From NCBI GenBank assembly GCA_958295645.1, contig OY282361.1:372001-436000 (forward strand): 64,000 bases of DNA. The letters run 5' to 3'. The notes under the pieces were generated by a model. That model was not told the origin of the DNA. It made no database searches and worked only from the letters and a program-made list of their open reading frames with translations. Of the stretch, positions 1-10,384 are shown piece by piece; position 1 is the first letter of the stretch, and the number at the start of each line of letters is the position of its first letter. The DNA is from Longimicrobiales bacterium (lineage in GTDB: Bacteria > Gemmatimonadota > Gemmatimonadetes > Longimicrobiales > Gaopeijiaceae). The translations under genes were made by a program, and so were the position numbers.

Positions 1-2
1 AG

Positions 3-926
3 GGCGTGCCGCAAGGCCGCCTCGACGCCGAACACCTCCTCGCGGGCGCACTCGGAGTCCGCCGCCTCGACCTCTACCTGCGCTTCGACCAGCCCCTGGA
101 GCCCCGCGACCTGGCCGCCTACAAGCCGCTCCTCCGCCGACGCGCAGCCCGCGAGCCCCTCCAATACGTGCTGGGCACGGCCCCCTTCCGCACGCTCGAC
201 TTGGCCGTCGACCCTCGCGTCGCGATCCCCAGGCCCGAGACCGAACACCTGATCGACGCGCTCGCGGAGGCGGCGTCGCCGGCCGGCCCCTTCGAAGCCG
301 CCCTGGACATCGGCACGGGCTCGGGCGCCATCGCCATCTCGCTGGCGGCGGAGGGGCTCGCCCAGACCGTCACCGCGACCGACGTCTCCGCCGAGGCGCT
401 GGCCGTCGCCCGTGCCAACGCCGAGGCCTGCGGGCAGGCCGCCGTCTCGTTCCGCCACGGCGCGGGAACGCAGGCCGCCGAGCCGCAGACCTACGACCTG
501 ATCCTGTCCAATCCGCCCTACCTGAGCGAGGCCGGCTGGGTGAGCGCCGAGCCCGAGATTCGGGAATGGGAGCCCCGTCTGGCGATGGTCGGAGGCGCCC
601 GGGGCCTTGGCGTGCTCAGGGCGCTGACAGCGGGCCTCGGCCAACTCCTGCGCCCGGGCGGCTGGGTGGGATTCGAGGTGGGCGACGGGCAGGCCGACGA
701 CGCCGCGGCGATGCTCCGCGCGACCGGATTGGGGGAGACCGCGAGCGTGCGCCGCGACTTGGCCGGGAGGCCGCGCTATGTTTTGATGAGGCGAGACGCC
801 GGGCAGGCCGCGCGGCGCGAAGGAGCCCCGCGGATTCGCCCTTCCCCGCCCGCGACGCCGGCCAGGCCGGCATCCAGCCTGCAACTGCGCGGATCTGCGG
901 TCCACAAGGAGCCGGAGAATGACTGA
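3..926 (+). CDS. prmC: Peptide chain release factor N5-glutamine methyltransferase PrmC (5' end cut by window)
   Basis: This enzyme methylates the Gln of the GGQ motif in release factors RF1 and RF2 using S-adenosylmethionine. Counting from the GTG at base 6, the N-terminal helical domain is seen at 1-70, the PrmC hallmark IPRPETE at 74-80, the SAM-binding motif DIGTGSG at 101-107 and the catalytic NPPY at 169-172. The frame is open to the window edge and the protein begins inside the usual N-terminal domain, so the true start lies upstream. The last 45 or so residues, after GRPRYVLMRR, are Pro/Arg/Ala-rich and not typical of the family. The stop overlaps the next gene's ATG by 8 nt. Confidence 0.93.
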   Translation, partial: GVPQGRLDAEHLLAGALGVRRLDLYLRFDQPLEPRDLAAYKPLLRRRAAREPLQYVLGTAPFRTLDLAVDPRVAIPRPETEHLIDALAEAASPAGPFEAALDIGTGSGAIAISLAAEGLAQTVTATDVSAEALAVARANAEACGQAAVSFRHGAGTQAAEPQTYDLILSNPPYLSEAGWVSAEPEIREWEPRLAMVGGARGLGVLRALTAGLGQLLRPGGWVGFEVGDGQADDAAAMLRATGLGETASVRRDLAGRPRYVLMRRDAGQAARREGAPRIRPSPPATPARPASSLQLRGSAVHKEPEND

Positions 927-1278
927 AGTCCTGGAAATGGCGGAATCGCTCGGCCGAACGATCGGGCGCACCTCGGAACACCGCGTTCTCGCGCGGGCCG
1001 TCGAGGCCGCCGACAACGACCGCGAGTTCGTCGCGCTGAACAACGACCTGCAACGCCTGTGGGAGGCCATGAGAGCCACGGTGGCCCGGGGCGAGGAGCC
1101 GGACGGAGGCGACTTGCGCCGGCACGACGAGATCGCCGGCAAGCTGCACGCCCTCTCGGTCTACCAGAGCTTGGTGGCGGCGCAGACGAACTTCGACAAG
1201 CTGATGACCAAGGTCGACGAGACCATGCGGGAAGGCATGCGCAAAGGCGCCTCTTCGCCGATCCTCGTCGTTTCCTGA
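919..1278 (+). CDS. YlbF/YmcA-family protein
   Basis: This 119-residue protein is almost entirely alpha-helical and matches the YlbF/YmcA (Com_YlbF, DUF964) pattern: a long first helix, the segment DREFVALNNDLQRLWEAM at about 34-51, then a second helical hairpin ending near 110. In Bacillus, YlbF, YmcA and YaaT form a complex that affects RNase Y and phosphorelay activity. In other phyla the role is not established, so only the fold-level family is claimed. The ATG lies inside the 3' end of prmC, suggesting translational coupling. Confidence 0.72.
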   Translation: MTEVLEMAESLGRTIGRTSEHRVLARAVEAADNDREFVALNNDLQRLWEAMRATVARGEEPDGGDLRRHDEIAGKLHALSVYQSLVAAQTNFDKLMTKVDETMREGMRKGASSPILVVS

Positions 1279-1290
1279 TCCGCGCGCTTC

Positions 1291-2008
1291 TTGTCCGCCC
1301 CGGAGACCGCGACGCGCGAAAGTGGCCTGAAGGCGCTTCGACGGCCCGTCTACAACCTGATCGATCCGGTCGTGCAGTGGCTGGTGCGCCGGGGCGTGCA
1401 CCCCAACTTCATCACAGTGATGGGGTTCGTCGCGACCGTGATCGCCGGCGTCCTCTACTCGCGGGACCACGTCCGCACCGCCGGGTTCCTCGTCCTGCTG
1501 GGCGGGCTGCTCGACATCTTCGACGGCCGCGTGGCCCGGGTCTCGGGGCTTGCCTCCAAGTTCGGCAACTTCTTCGACTCGACGCTCGACCGAATCTCCG
1601 AAATCGCCATGTACCTGGGCTTCATGACCCTGTACAACGACTACGGAGCGGCCATGGCCGACGTGTGGATGATCTACGTCATCACGCTCGCCCTTGGCGG
1701 CTCCTTGATGGTCAGCTACACTCGCGCCAAGGCCGAAGCGCTCGGCTTCGACTGCTCGGTGGGATTCATGCAACGCGCCGAACGCATCGTGCTGCTCGGC
1801 TTGGCCTCGCTCCTCTTCGGCCTCGCCTGGAACGGCGTCGTCCTGAGCTGGCTGATCGTGATCGTGGCGGTTCTGACCAACGCGACCGCCGTGCAGCGCA
1901 TCGTCTGGGTCTACCGCCACGGCAAGGGCGTGCCTCTGGGGCGCGCCGCGGGCGCCCACTCCAAGCGTCCGAACGCGGGCGCCGAGCGCAACGGAAAGGA
2001 AGGAACCG

Positions 2009-2022
<14 letters not shown>
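1291..2022 (+). CDS. CDP-alcohol phosphatidyltransferase, probably inositol-phosphate lipid synthase
   Basis: This integral membrane enzyme transfers a phosphatidyl group from CDP-diacylglycerol to an alcohol. The family signature D-G-x2-A-R-x8-G-x3-D-x3-D is complete, with D78, G79, A82, R83, G92, D96 and D100. Several hydrophobic segments follow (about 105-130 and 155-215). The start is TTG at 1291. The next gene, overlapping by 14 nt, makes inositol 3-phosphate. By analogy with actinobacterial PgsA1 and archaeal archaetidylinositol-phosphate synthase, the acceptor is therefore most likely inositol 1-phosphate; this is inference from context. A PgsA or PssA role is the alternative. Confidence 0.85.
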
Positions 2023-3322
<1,300 letters not shown>

Positions 3323-3386
3323 GCGGGTGAACGAGGGGACGCCGGGCAGGGGCCTGCGCCCCGAGGCTTGCGGAGAGGGCGGCTAG

Positions 3387-4088
3387 GTGACGGCGGAACG
3401 CGGTGCGACGCCGGGGCGCTTCCTGGTTCTCGAGGGCGTCGAGGGAGCGGGGAAGTCCACCCAGGCCAGGCGGCTGGCCGAGTGGTTGCGCGGGCGGGGA
3501 CTGCCCGTGGTGGAGACACGCGAGCCGGGAGGGACGGGCGTCGGGGAGCGGATCCGCGAGCTGTTGCTGCACGAGCGCGGCCCGCAGATCGGGGCGCCGA
3601 CCGAGCTTCTCCTGGTGCTGGCCGCCCGGGCGGCGTTCGTGCGCGAGATCGTCAAGCCGGCGCTGGAGCAGGGCGCCTGGGTCGTGTCGGACCGCTTCGC
3701 GCCGAGCACGTTCGCGTACCAGGGCTTCGGACGCGGCATTTCGCGGGATCGCATCGCCGTCCTCAACGACTACGCCACGGACGGCCTCCTGCCCGATCTC
3801 TGCCTCGTGCTGGACCTGCCGGTGGAGGACGGCTTGGCGCGCAAGAGCGGCGGAGGCCCCCACGACCGCATCGAGTCGGAGGGGCTCGATTTCCTGCGAC
3901 GGGTTCGGCGTGGGTACCTTACGATGGCGGGGGAGGACGCCCAGGCGGTCGTCGTGCCTGCCGGCGGGTTGCCGGAGGAGGTCGAGCGCCTCGTCCGCCG
4001 GGAAGTCTCGGATCGGATGGCCGGGGCATGGAACGCGCCGAGCGGGCAACCGCGGCCGAGCGCGAAACCGCGACGGGAGGAGAAATGA
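3387..4088 (+). CDS. tmk: Thymidylate kinase
   Basis: Phosphorylates dTMP to dTDP in the cytoplasm. The P-loop GVEGAGKST is at 17-25, the dTMP-binding TREPGGT at 44-50, and the DRF motif at 102-104 followed by STFAYQG. The lid region holds KSGGGPHDR. Length (233 residues) is normal apart from a short Pro/Arg tail. The GTG start sits directly after a TAG triplet in the same frame, so it is the first possible start. The stop overlaps the next ATG as ATGA. Confidence 0.95.
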   Translation: MTAERGATPGRFLVLEGVEGAGKSTQARRLAEWLRGRGLPVVETREPGGTGVGERIRELLLHERGPQIGAPTELLLVLAARAAFVREIVKPALEQGAWVVSDRFAPSTFAYQGFGRGISRDRIAVLNDYATDGLLPDLCLVLDLPVEDGLARKSGGGPHDRIESEGLDFLRRVRRGYLTMAGEDAQAVVVPAGGLPEEVERLVRREVSDRMAGAWNAPSGQPRPSAKPRREEK

Positions 4089-5707
4089 AGCCGGTCGGAT
4101 CGATGCGGGCACGCACGATGCTCCTGGTCCTCGCCTCCGCCTCCGCCGGATGGCTGGCCCACCGGAAGTTCGGGTCCGACGCCCGCCTGCCCCAGGGCGC
4201 CGACGTGCTCGCCGACGTCCTGAGCCGCATCGAAAGCCAGTACGTGGAAGAGGTGGAGCTGGACGACATCTACGGCTCGCTGGCGGACGACCTCGTTCGC
4301 CAGCTGGGCGACCCTTATTCGCGCTTCATCACCGAATCGGACTGGGAAGAGCAGCGCATCGGCGTCGAGGGAGACTACGGCGGCGTGGGCCTCGAAGTCG
4401 TGGACCAGGACGGCCACATCACCGTAGTGGCGCCCATTCCCGGCACGCCGGCGGCGAAGGCGGGCGTCAGGCCCGGCGACCGCATCGTGGAGGTGGACGG
4501 CGAGTCCGTGGAGGGTTGGGCGACGGATCAAGCGGTCCCGCTGCTGCGCGGCAAGCCGGGCACGGACGTGCGAATGGGCGTCCGGCGGATGGGCGTGGAG
4601 TCCGTCATGGCCTTCGAGATCACCCGCGAGCGCGTCGTGGTGCCGCAGGTGCCGTTCGCGGCGCTCCTGGACGGCGGCGTGGGATACGTCCCGCTCGCCT
4701 CCTTCGGCGGAAGCGCGGCCGCCGCGGTTCGGGCCGCGGTCGATTCGCTGGCGGGCGAGGGCATGCGTTCGCTGGTCCTGGACCTGCGCAGAAACTCCGG
4801 CGGGCTTCTCGAAGAAGGACTGGATCTGACCGACGTCTTCCTCGACAAGGGTCTCGAAATCGCGGAGATACGGGGTCGCAATTCCGAGCCCGAGGTGCAC
4901 CGCGCCAAGACCGGGCAAGCCTACCCGGACCTGCCCGTGGCCGTGCTCGTCGGCCGCTCCACCGCCTCCGCGTCGGAGATCGTGGCCGGCGCGCTGCAGG
5001 ATCACGACCGCGCGTTGCTGGTGGGCACGCGCACGTTCGGCAAGGGACTGGTGCAAAGCCTCATTCCGCTGTCCGGCGGCAACGTGCTGAGGCTCACCAC
5101 GGCCCGGTGGTTCACCCCCGCGGGCCGGATGATTCACGACCAAGGCGAAGGGCGCTCCGAGAGACGGGAAGGCGCGCCGACGATCTTGGGAGCGTGGGCG
5201 GAGCGCCCGGCCGACCTGTCGCAGGCCCCCCAGGTCACGTCGCGAGGGGGTCGCACGCTGTACGGCGGCGGCGGAATCACCCCGGACCTGTGGACCTCGG
5301 GCGACACGCTCACCACGCGTGAAGCCGCCGTGGTCGACGCGGTGTTCGAGTCGGCGGGCGGCGAGTTCTTCCCCGCCGTGCACCGGTGGGCAGTGCGCTA
5401 CCTGCTGGATCACCCCGGCCTGGCGCCCGGATTCGCGGTCGCCGACGAGGACTTGGAGGATGTCCACGCGACCTTGGCCGAGCGAGGGCTTTCCGTGAGC
5501 CTCGGCGAATTCATGGAGGCCCGCCGCTTCTTCGCCCTGCGCTTGGCGGGCGAGGTGGCGCACCAAGCCTGGGGCGACCAGGGCCGTTTCCAGCGCCAGA
5601 CGGCTGTCGACGCCCAGCTGGAGAAGGCGCGCGAGCTGTTGGCGCAGGCTTTCTCGCCGGAAGAGCTGTTTGCCCTGGCGGGGACCCCGCTGGCGGAGGG
5701 GCGGTAG
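4085..5707 (+). CDS. S41 family C-terminal processing protease (CtpA-like)
   Basis: A periplasmic or membrane-anchored serine protease that cuts C-terminal tails. A basic start followed by a hydrophobic stretch (about 11-24) acts as uncleaved anchor or signal. A tail-binding domain covers about 40-95 and a PDZ domain about 100-185 with GVGLEVV and AKAGVRPGDRI. The catalytic core shows STASASE at 292-298 and K320 in RTFGKG, the Ser/Lys dyad. The C-terminal part (about 400-540) is a helical extension. The ATG is fixed by the ATGA overlap with tmk. It is the last core gene before the defence island, which begins 27 nt downstream. Confidence 0.92.
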   Translation: MKPVGSMRARTMLLVLASASAGWLAHRKFGSDARLPQGADVLADVLSRIESQYVEEVELDDIYGSLADDLVRQLGDPYSRFITESDWEEQRIGVEGDYGGVGLEVVDQDGHITVVAPIPGTPAAKAGVRPGDRIVEVDGESVEGWATDQAVPLLRGKPGTDVRMGVRRMGVESVMAFEITRERVVVPQVPFAALLDGGVGYVPLASFGGSAAAAVRAAVDSLAGEGMRSLVLDLRRNSGGLLEEGLDLTDVFLDKGLEIAEIRGRNSEPEVHRAKTGQAYPDLPVAVLVGRSTASASEIVAGALQDHDRALLVGTRTFGKGLVQSLIPLSGGNVLRLTTARWFTPAGRMIHDQGEGRSERREGAPTILGAWAERPADLSQAPQVTSRGGRTLYGGGGITPDLWTSGDTLTTREAAVVDAVFESAGGEFFPAVHRWAVRYLLDHPGLAPGFAVADEDLEDVHATLAERGLSVSLGEFMEARRFFALRLAGEVAHQAWGDQGRFQRQTAVDAQLEKARELLAQAFSPEELFALAGTPLAEGR

Positions 5708-5734
5708 GGGGCTTCGACTTCGAGGGAGTGCGTC

Positions 5735-7306
5735 GTGACCATAGGAGCGCTGCAACAGAGACCAAGTTGTGCGAGGGGCAGTGGCAACCACGACAGCGTC
5801 ACGACGGAGCGCCGAAACCTCGAATGGAAGACGTCGTGGCAGGACGAGTACCTAAAGTGGATCTGCGGGTTTGCGAATGCCCAGGGCGGCGTGCTGGAAG
5901 TGGGGAGGGACGACGGCGGCACGATCGTGGGAGTGAAGGACGTTCTTCGTCTTCTGGAGGAAATACCTAACAAGGTTCAGTCGCTCTTGGGCATCGTCGT
6001 GGACGTGAACCTGAGGTCGGAGGAAGGTGTCGAGTACTTGCAGATCTTGGTCGGTTCGTATCCGCATCCGGTCAGTTACAAGGGGGAATTCCACTACCGG
6101 AGCGGGTCCACGAAGCAAGTGCTCACGGGAGATGCGCTGAGCCGGTTTCTTATGTGCAAGCTCGGCAGGACTTGGGACGACGCTCCGATGGCTGGAGTGG
6201 GCGTCATGGACTTGGACCGACGAGCGATCGACGCGTTTCACCGGCTAGCGGCCGCCAGCGGGCGGTTGCCGCGGGATGTGCTGGACGAGTCCGACTCCGA
6301 AGTAGTCGAGCGGCTCAATCTGCGGGAAGGCGCACGCCTGAAGCGGGCGGCGTTGCTGCTTTTCCACCCGGCGCCCGACCGCTTCTTCAGGGAAGCTTGC
6401 GTCAAGGTCGGATACTTTCGGGGTGCGGAGTTGCTGTTTCAGGACGTGATCGAGGGAGACCTGTTCACACAGGTGGACCGAACCGTGGACCTTCTGTACA
6501 CGAAGTACACGCGGGCGCTTGTGTCGTACCGGGGCGTGCACCGGGTGGAGACGTTTCCCGTGCCTGCGGAAGCGATGCGCGAAGCAGTGGTGAACGCCGT
6601 GATTCACCGGGACTACACTCGCCCTGCACCCGTTCAGATTCGGGTCTACGACGACCGCATCATGCTTTGGAATCCAGGGCGCTTGCCGGAGGGTTGGTCG
6701 CTGGAGAGGCTTACCGGGACGCATCCTTCGCAGCCGTGCAATCCCGTGGTAGCCAACGCGTTCTTTCGGGCTGGTCTGATTGAAGCCTGGGGCCGGGGCA
6801 TCCAGCGGATCATCGAGGGTTGCGAGGCGGTAGGAAGTCCGTTGCCACGATGGCGGATCGAGCCGGAAGGCGGGCTGTGGGTCGAGTTCCCGTTCTCGAC
6901 CGCGTACCAAGCGGCCGACGCCCGGGCCATCCTGGGGGAGGCAAAGGCCGACGAGGGCAGCGCGCGAACTACCCAAGAACAATCATCGACTACCCAAGAA
7001 AACGATTGCACTACCCAAGAACTAGAACAGGCTACCCAAGAAACAGAACAGACTACCCAAGAACGCGCGCCCAAGATGGCCCCGACTACCCGAGATCGCA
7101 TCCTGGCTCTCCTCAAGGCCAAGCCTAGCATCACCCGACGCCTGATCGCCGAGCGCATCGGCATCACGCCGGATGGCGTCAAATACCATCTGGCGAAGTT
7201 GCGGAAGGCCGGGATCATCCGGCACGTCGGCCCGACCAAGGCGGGGCGCTGGGAAGTGCTGAAGCAGCACGCCGCCCGGGCCACAAGCAGGGCGGGGAAC
7301 CGATGA
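5735..7306 (+). CDS. Schlafen AlbA_2 / GHKL-type ATPase-like regulator with C-terminal winged helix
   Basis: This is a predicted DNA-binding regulator of the group often labelled RecG-related. The AlbA_2 domain is at about 28-150 (LEWKTSW, FANAQGG, DGGTIVGV). An HATPase_c_4-like domain covers about 280-390 (EAMREAVVNAVIHRDYT, WNPGRLPEGW, GRGIQRI). A Thr/Gln/Glu heptad linker at 412-446 leads to a winged helix at about 450-510. The family is common beside restriction systems, where a regulatory or RNA/DNA-sensing role is suspected but unproven. The GTG start gives 28 extra residues before the domain. The gene opens the defence island and ends 7 nt before the restriction subunit, so the two are probably co-transcribed. 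Confidence 0.82.
   Translation: MTIGALQQRPSCARGSGNHDSVTTERRNLEWKTSWQDEYLKWICGFANAQGGVLEVGRDDGGTIVGVKDVLRLLEEIPNKVQSLLGIVVDVNLRSEEGVEYLQILVGSYPHPVSYKGEFHYRSGSTKQVLTGDALSRFLMCKLGRTWDDAPMAGVGVMDLDRRAIDAFHRLAAASGRLPRDVLDESDSEVVERLNLREGARLKRAALLLFHPAPDRFFREACVKVGYFRGAELLFQDVIEGDLFTQVDRTVDLLYTKYTRALVSYRGVHRVETFPVPAEAMREAVVNAVIHRDYTRPAPVQIRVYDDRIMLWNPGRLPEGWSLERLTGTHPSQPCNPVVANAFFRAGLIEAWGRGIQRIIEGCEAVGSPLPRWRIEPEGGLWVEFPFSTAYQAADARAILGEAKADEGSARTTQEQSSTTQENDCTTQELEQATQETEQTTQERAPKMAPTTRDRILALLKAKPSITRRLIAERIGITPDGVKYHLAKLRKAGIIRHVGPTKAGRWEVLKQHAARATSRAGNR
6968..7063 (+). repeat. Five in-frame 21-nt repeats coding TTQExxx heptads
   Basis: The 12-mer ACTACCCAAGAA starts at 6968, 6989, 7010 and 7052, with a one-base variant at 7031 (GCTACCCAAGAA). 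The period is exactly 21 nt. Each unit encodes Thr-Thr-Gln-Glu (Ala-Thr-Gln-Glu in the fourth) plus three variable residues. The array forms the linker between the ATPase-like and winged-helix domains of the AlbA_2 protein. Base identity in the core, with free variation between, suggests copy-number change by slippage or selection on the TTQE core. Confidence 0.9.
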
Positions 7307-7313
7307 TTGGGAC

Positions 7314-10300
7314 ATGCCCGTGAACCCGCGCTTCTTTGCACGGCCCGTCCTCAACTCGCCGTACACTGCGCCGAATCGGCACTGGCGCTTGGACGGCGAA
7401 GGGCAGCCAACGCACGAGATCGTCCCGAGTCGCCGGCCGGCCGACTTCACGACGCCCGTCCCGAAGCCTCGCCGGGCCGGCCGGGGCGCGGTCGTCGGCT
7501 CGGAGCAGGCCGCGTTGGTGCTCGACGAAGGACGCGGCCTGTCCACCGCCGACCAGCAGTACCTGAAGGGCGTCATCAACCGAGTTCGCGAGCACGTGAC
7601 CCGCTGGCGCGCTATTCCGAACCCGAACGACTGGCGCGTCACGCCCGAGACGGCGCGCATCCTGCGCCACTGGCGGTCCCACCGGTTCAGCGGCGTCCGC
7701 CCCTTCTTCTGCCAAGTGGAGGCCGCCGAGACGGCCATCTGGTTCACGGAGGTCGCGCGGCGCACCAAGGCGGGGCGCGAGCTGTTGCAGCACTTGGAAG
7801 ACGCCAGCCTCGACGCGAACCCGGACCTGCCGCTCTCCCGCATGGCGCTCAAGCTGGCAACCGGCGCAGGCAAGACGACGGTCATGGCGATGCTCATCGC
7901 ATGGCAGACGATCAACGCCGTCCGCCATCCCGGTAGCCCTCGGTTCAGCCGGGGGTTCCTGGTCGCGGCGCCGGGCATCACCATCCGCGATCGCCTTCGA
8001 GTTCTCCAGCCCAACGATCCGAACAGCTACTACAAGTCTCGCGAGCTGGTGCCGGCCGACATGCAACGCGACCTGGACCGAGCCAAGATCGTGATCACCA
8101 ACTACCACGCCTTCATCCGCCGCGAGAAGATGAAGCTGGCGAAGGGCAGCCGGGCGCTGTTGCAGGGTCGGGGGCGGAGGCCGGAGATCGTCACCAAGGA
8201 GACGGAAGGCCAGATGCTCCAGCGCGTGATGCCGGAGCTGATGGGCATGAAGCGCATCATGGTCTTCAACGACGAAGGGCACCACTGCTACCGCGAGAGG
8301 CCGCCCGAAGCCAGCGAGGAACGCAGCATCCAGAGCGAAGAAAGGAAGGAGGTCAACAAGAACAAGGAAGCCGCCCGCGTGTGGATATCGGGCTTGGAGG
8401 CGGTGCAGCGCAAGCTGGGCATCGTTCGCGTCGTGGACTTGTCGGCGACGCCGTTCTTCCTTCGCGGCTCGGGCTACGCCGAGGGCACCCTCTTCCCCTG
8501 GACGATGAGCGACTTCTCTCTGATGGACGCCATCGAGTGCGGGATCGTCAAGCTGCCCCGCGTGCCCATCGCCGACAACATTCCCGGCGGCGAGATGCCC
8601 AAGTTCCGCAACCTCTGGGAACACATCGGCAAGAAGATGCCCAAGAAGGGCCGGGGCAAGAGCGCCTCGCCCCTGGATCCGCGAAAGTTGCCGGTGGAGC
8701 TGCAAACCGCCTTGGACGCCCTCTACGGCAACTACGAGAAGGTGTTCGAGCTTTGGCGCAAGGCCGAGACCGACGTGCCGCCCTGCTTCATCGTGGTGTG
8801 CAACAACACGTCGACGTCCAAGCTCGTGTTCGACTACGTGTCGGGGTTTCTCTGTCCGCCCCTGGACAAGTCCTCGCATCCCGGCAACCAGCGGCTGCAC
8901 AACGGCCGCCTGTCTCTCTTCCGCAACTTCGACGAGAACGGCGTGCGCTTGGCCCGTCCCCGCACGCTGCTCATCGACAGCGAGCAACTGGAGTCCGGCG
9001 AGGCGCTCGACACCGGCTTCCGCAAGGCCGCCGCCGCCCAGATCGACCAGTTCCGGCGCGAGATCGTCCAGCGCACCGGCGACCGCCGCCAAGCGGAGAA
9101 CCTGTCGGACGCGGACATCCTGCGCGAAGTCATGAACACCGTCGGCAAGGCGGGTCGGCTGGGTGGCGACATTCGTTGCGTCGTGTCCGTCTCGATGCTC
9201 ACCGAGGGCTGGGACGCCAACAACGTCACGCACGTCCTGGGCGTGCGCGCCTTCGGAACCCAGCTGCTGTGCGAGCAAGTCGTGGGCCGCGCCCTCCGGA
9301 GGCAGTCCTACGACCTGAACGACGACGGGCTCTTCAACGTCGAGTACGCCGACGTGCTGGGCATTCCCTTCGACTTCACCGCCGAGCCCGTGATCGCGCC
9401 GCCGCAGCCGCCCCGCGAGACGGTGGAGGTGCGGGCGATTCGTCCCGAGCGCGACCCCTGCGAGATCCGCTTTCCCCGCGTGCAGGGCTATCGCGTGGAG
9501 CTTCCCGAGGAGCGCCTGTCCGCCACCTTCGACGACGACGCGACCCTGGCGCTGACGCCCGAACTGGTCGGCCCAACCATCACCCGCAACCAAGGCATCA
9601 TCGGCAAGGGCATCGATCTGACCTTGAAGGGCCTGGAGAAGGTCCGCCGAAACGAACTGCTCTACAACCTGACGTGGCGGCTGCTGGAGACCAAGTGGTG
9701 CGACGCGGGCGACGAACCCAAGCTGTACCTGTTCGGCCAACTCAAGCAGATCACGGGCCGCTGGCTCGACGACCACCTCGTGTGCACCGGCGGCACGTTC
9801 CCGGCCCAGCTCATGTACCTGGAACTCGCGGACATGGCCTGCGAGCGGATCACCCGGGGGATCGTCTCGCGTCACCAGGGCGACCGCCCCGTCAAAGCGA
9901 TCGTGGACCCCTACAATCCCTGGGGCTCCACCGCCTCCGTGCGATTCACCACCTCCAAGACGCGCCGCTGGAGGACCGCCGCCGACCAGTGCCACGTCAA
10001 CTGGGCCGTCTGCGACAGTGACTGGGAGACGCAGTTCTGCCGCGTGGCCGAGGCCGATCCGCGCGTTCGCATCTACGTCAAGAACCAGGGTCTGGGGCTC
10101 GACGTCCCTTACCGACACGGCTCCGAGTCGCGCACCTACGTCCCCGACTTCGTCCTGCGGGTGGACGACGGCCACGGCGAAGACGATCTTCTGAACCTCG
10201 TGGTCGAGATCAAGGGGTACCGCCGGGAAGACGCCAAGGACAAGAAGCAGACGATGGACGCCTACTGGATCCCCGGCGTGAACAACCTGGGCGGCTTCGG

Positions 10301-10382
10301 CCGCTGGGCGTTCGCGGAGCTGAAGGACGCGTGGGCGATGGAAGAGGCGCTGGACGCGGCGATTGGGGGGTGGCCGACCTAG
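7314..10382 (+). CDS. Type III restriction endonuclease subunit (Res), BPTD_3080-like
   Basis: A 1022-residue SF2 helicase-nuclease that acts with the Mod protein at 11642 to cleave unmethylated DNA. Walker A ATGAGKTT is at 182-189, the DEAD-box variant DEGHH at 320-324 and LSATPFF near 380. The C-terminal PD-(D/E)xK nuclease shows P944-D945 and E965-I-K967. The ATG at 7314 follows the AlbA_2 gene by 7 nt. Classical type III operons run mod then res; here res comes first and two small genes separate it from mod. Size and motifs indicate an intact gene. Confidence 0.9.
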   Translation: MPVNPRFFARPVLNSPYTAPNRHWRLDGEGQPTHEIVPSRRPADFTTPVPKPRRAGRGAVVGSEQAALVLDEGRGLSTADQQYLKGVINRVREHVTRWRAIPNPNDWRVTPETARILRHWRSHRFSGVRPFFCQVEAAETAIWFTEVARRTKAGRELLQHLEDASLDANPDLPLSRMALKLATGAGKTTVMAMLIAWQTINAVRHPGSPRFSRGFLVAAPGITIRDRLRVLQPNDPNSYYKSRELVPADMQRDLDRAKIVITNYHAFIRREKMKLAKGSRALLQGRGRRPEIVTKETEGQMLQRVMPELMGMKRIMVFNDEGHHCYRERPPEASEERSIQSEERKEVNKNKEAARVWISGLEAVQRKLGIVRVVDLSATPFFLRGSGYAEGTLFPWTMSDFSLMDAIECGIVKLPRVPIADNIPGGEMPKFRNLWEHIGKKMPKKGRGKSASPLDPRKLPVELQTALDALYGNYEKVFELWRKAETDVPPCFIVVCNNTSTSKLVFDYVSGFLCPPLDKSSHPGNQRLHNGRLSLFRNFDENGVRLARPRTLLIDSEQLESGEALDTGFRKAAAAQIDQFRREIVQRTGDRRQAENLSDADILREVMNTVGKAGRLGGDIRCVVSVSMLTEGWDANNVTHVLGVRAFGTQLLCEQVVGRALRRQSYDLNDDGLFNVEYADVLGIPFDFTAEPVIAPPQPPRETVEVRAIRPERDPCEIRFPRVQGYRVELPEERLSATFDDDATLALTPELVGPTITRNQGIIGKGIDLTLKGLEKVRRNELLYNLTWRLLETKWCDAGDEPKLYLFGQLKQITGRWLDDHLVCTGGTFPAQLMYLELADMACERITRGIVSRHQGDRPVKAIVDPYNPWGSTASVRFTTSKTRRWRTAADQCHVNWAVCDSDWETQFCRVAEADPRVRIYVKNQGLGLDVPYRHGSESRTYVPDFVLRVDDGHGEDDLLNLVVEIKGYRREDAKDKKQTMDAYWIPGVNNLGGFGRWAFAELKDAWAMEEALDAAIGGWPT

Positions 10383-10384
10383 CG

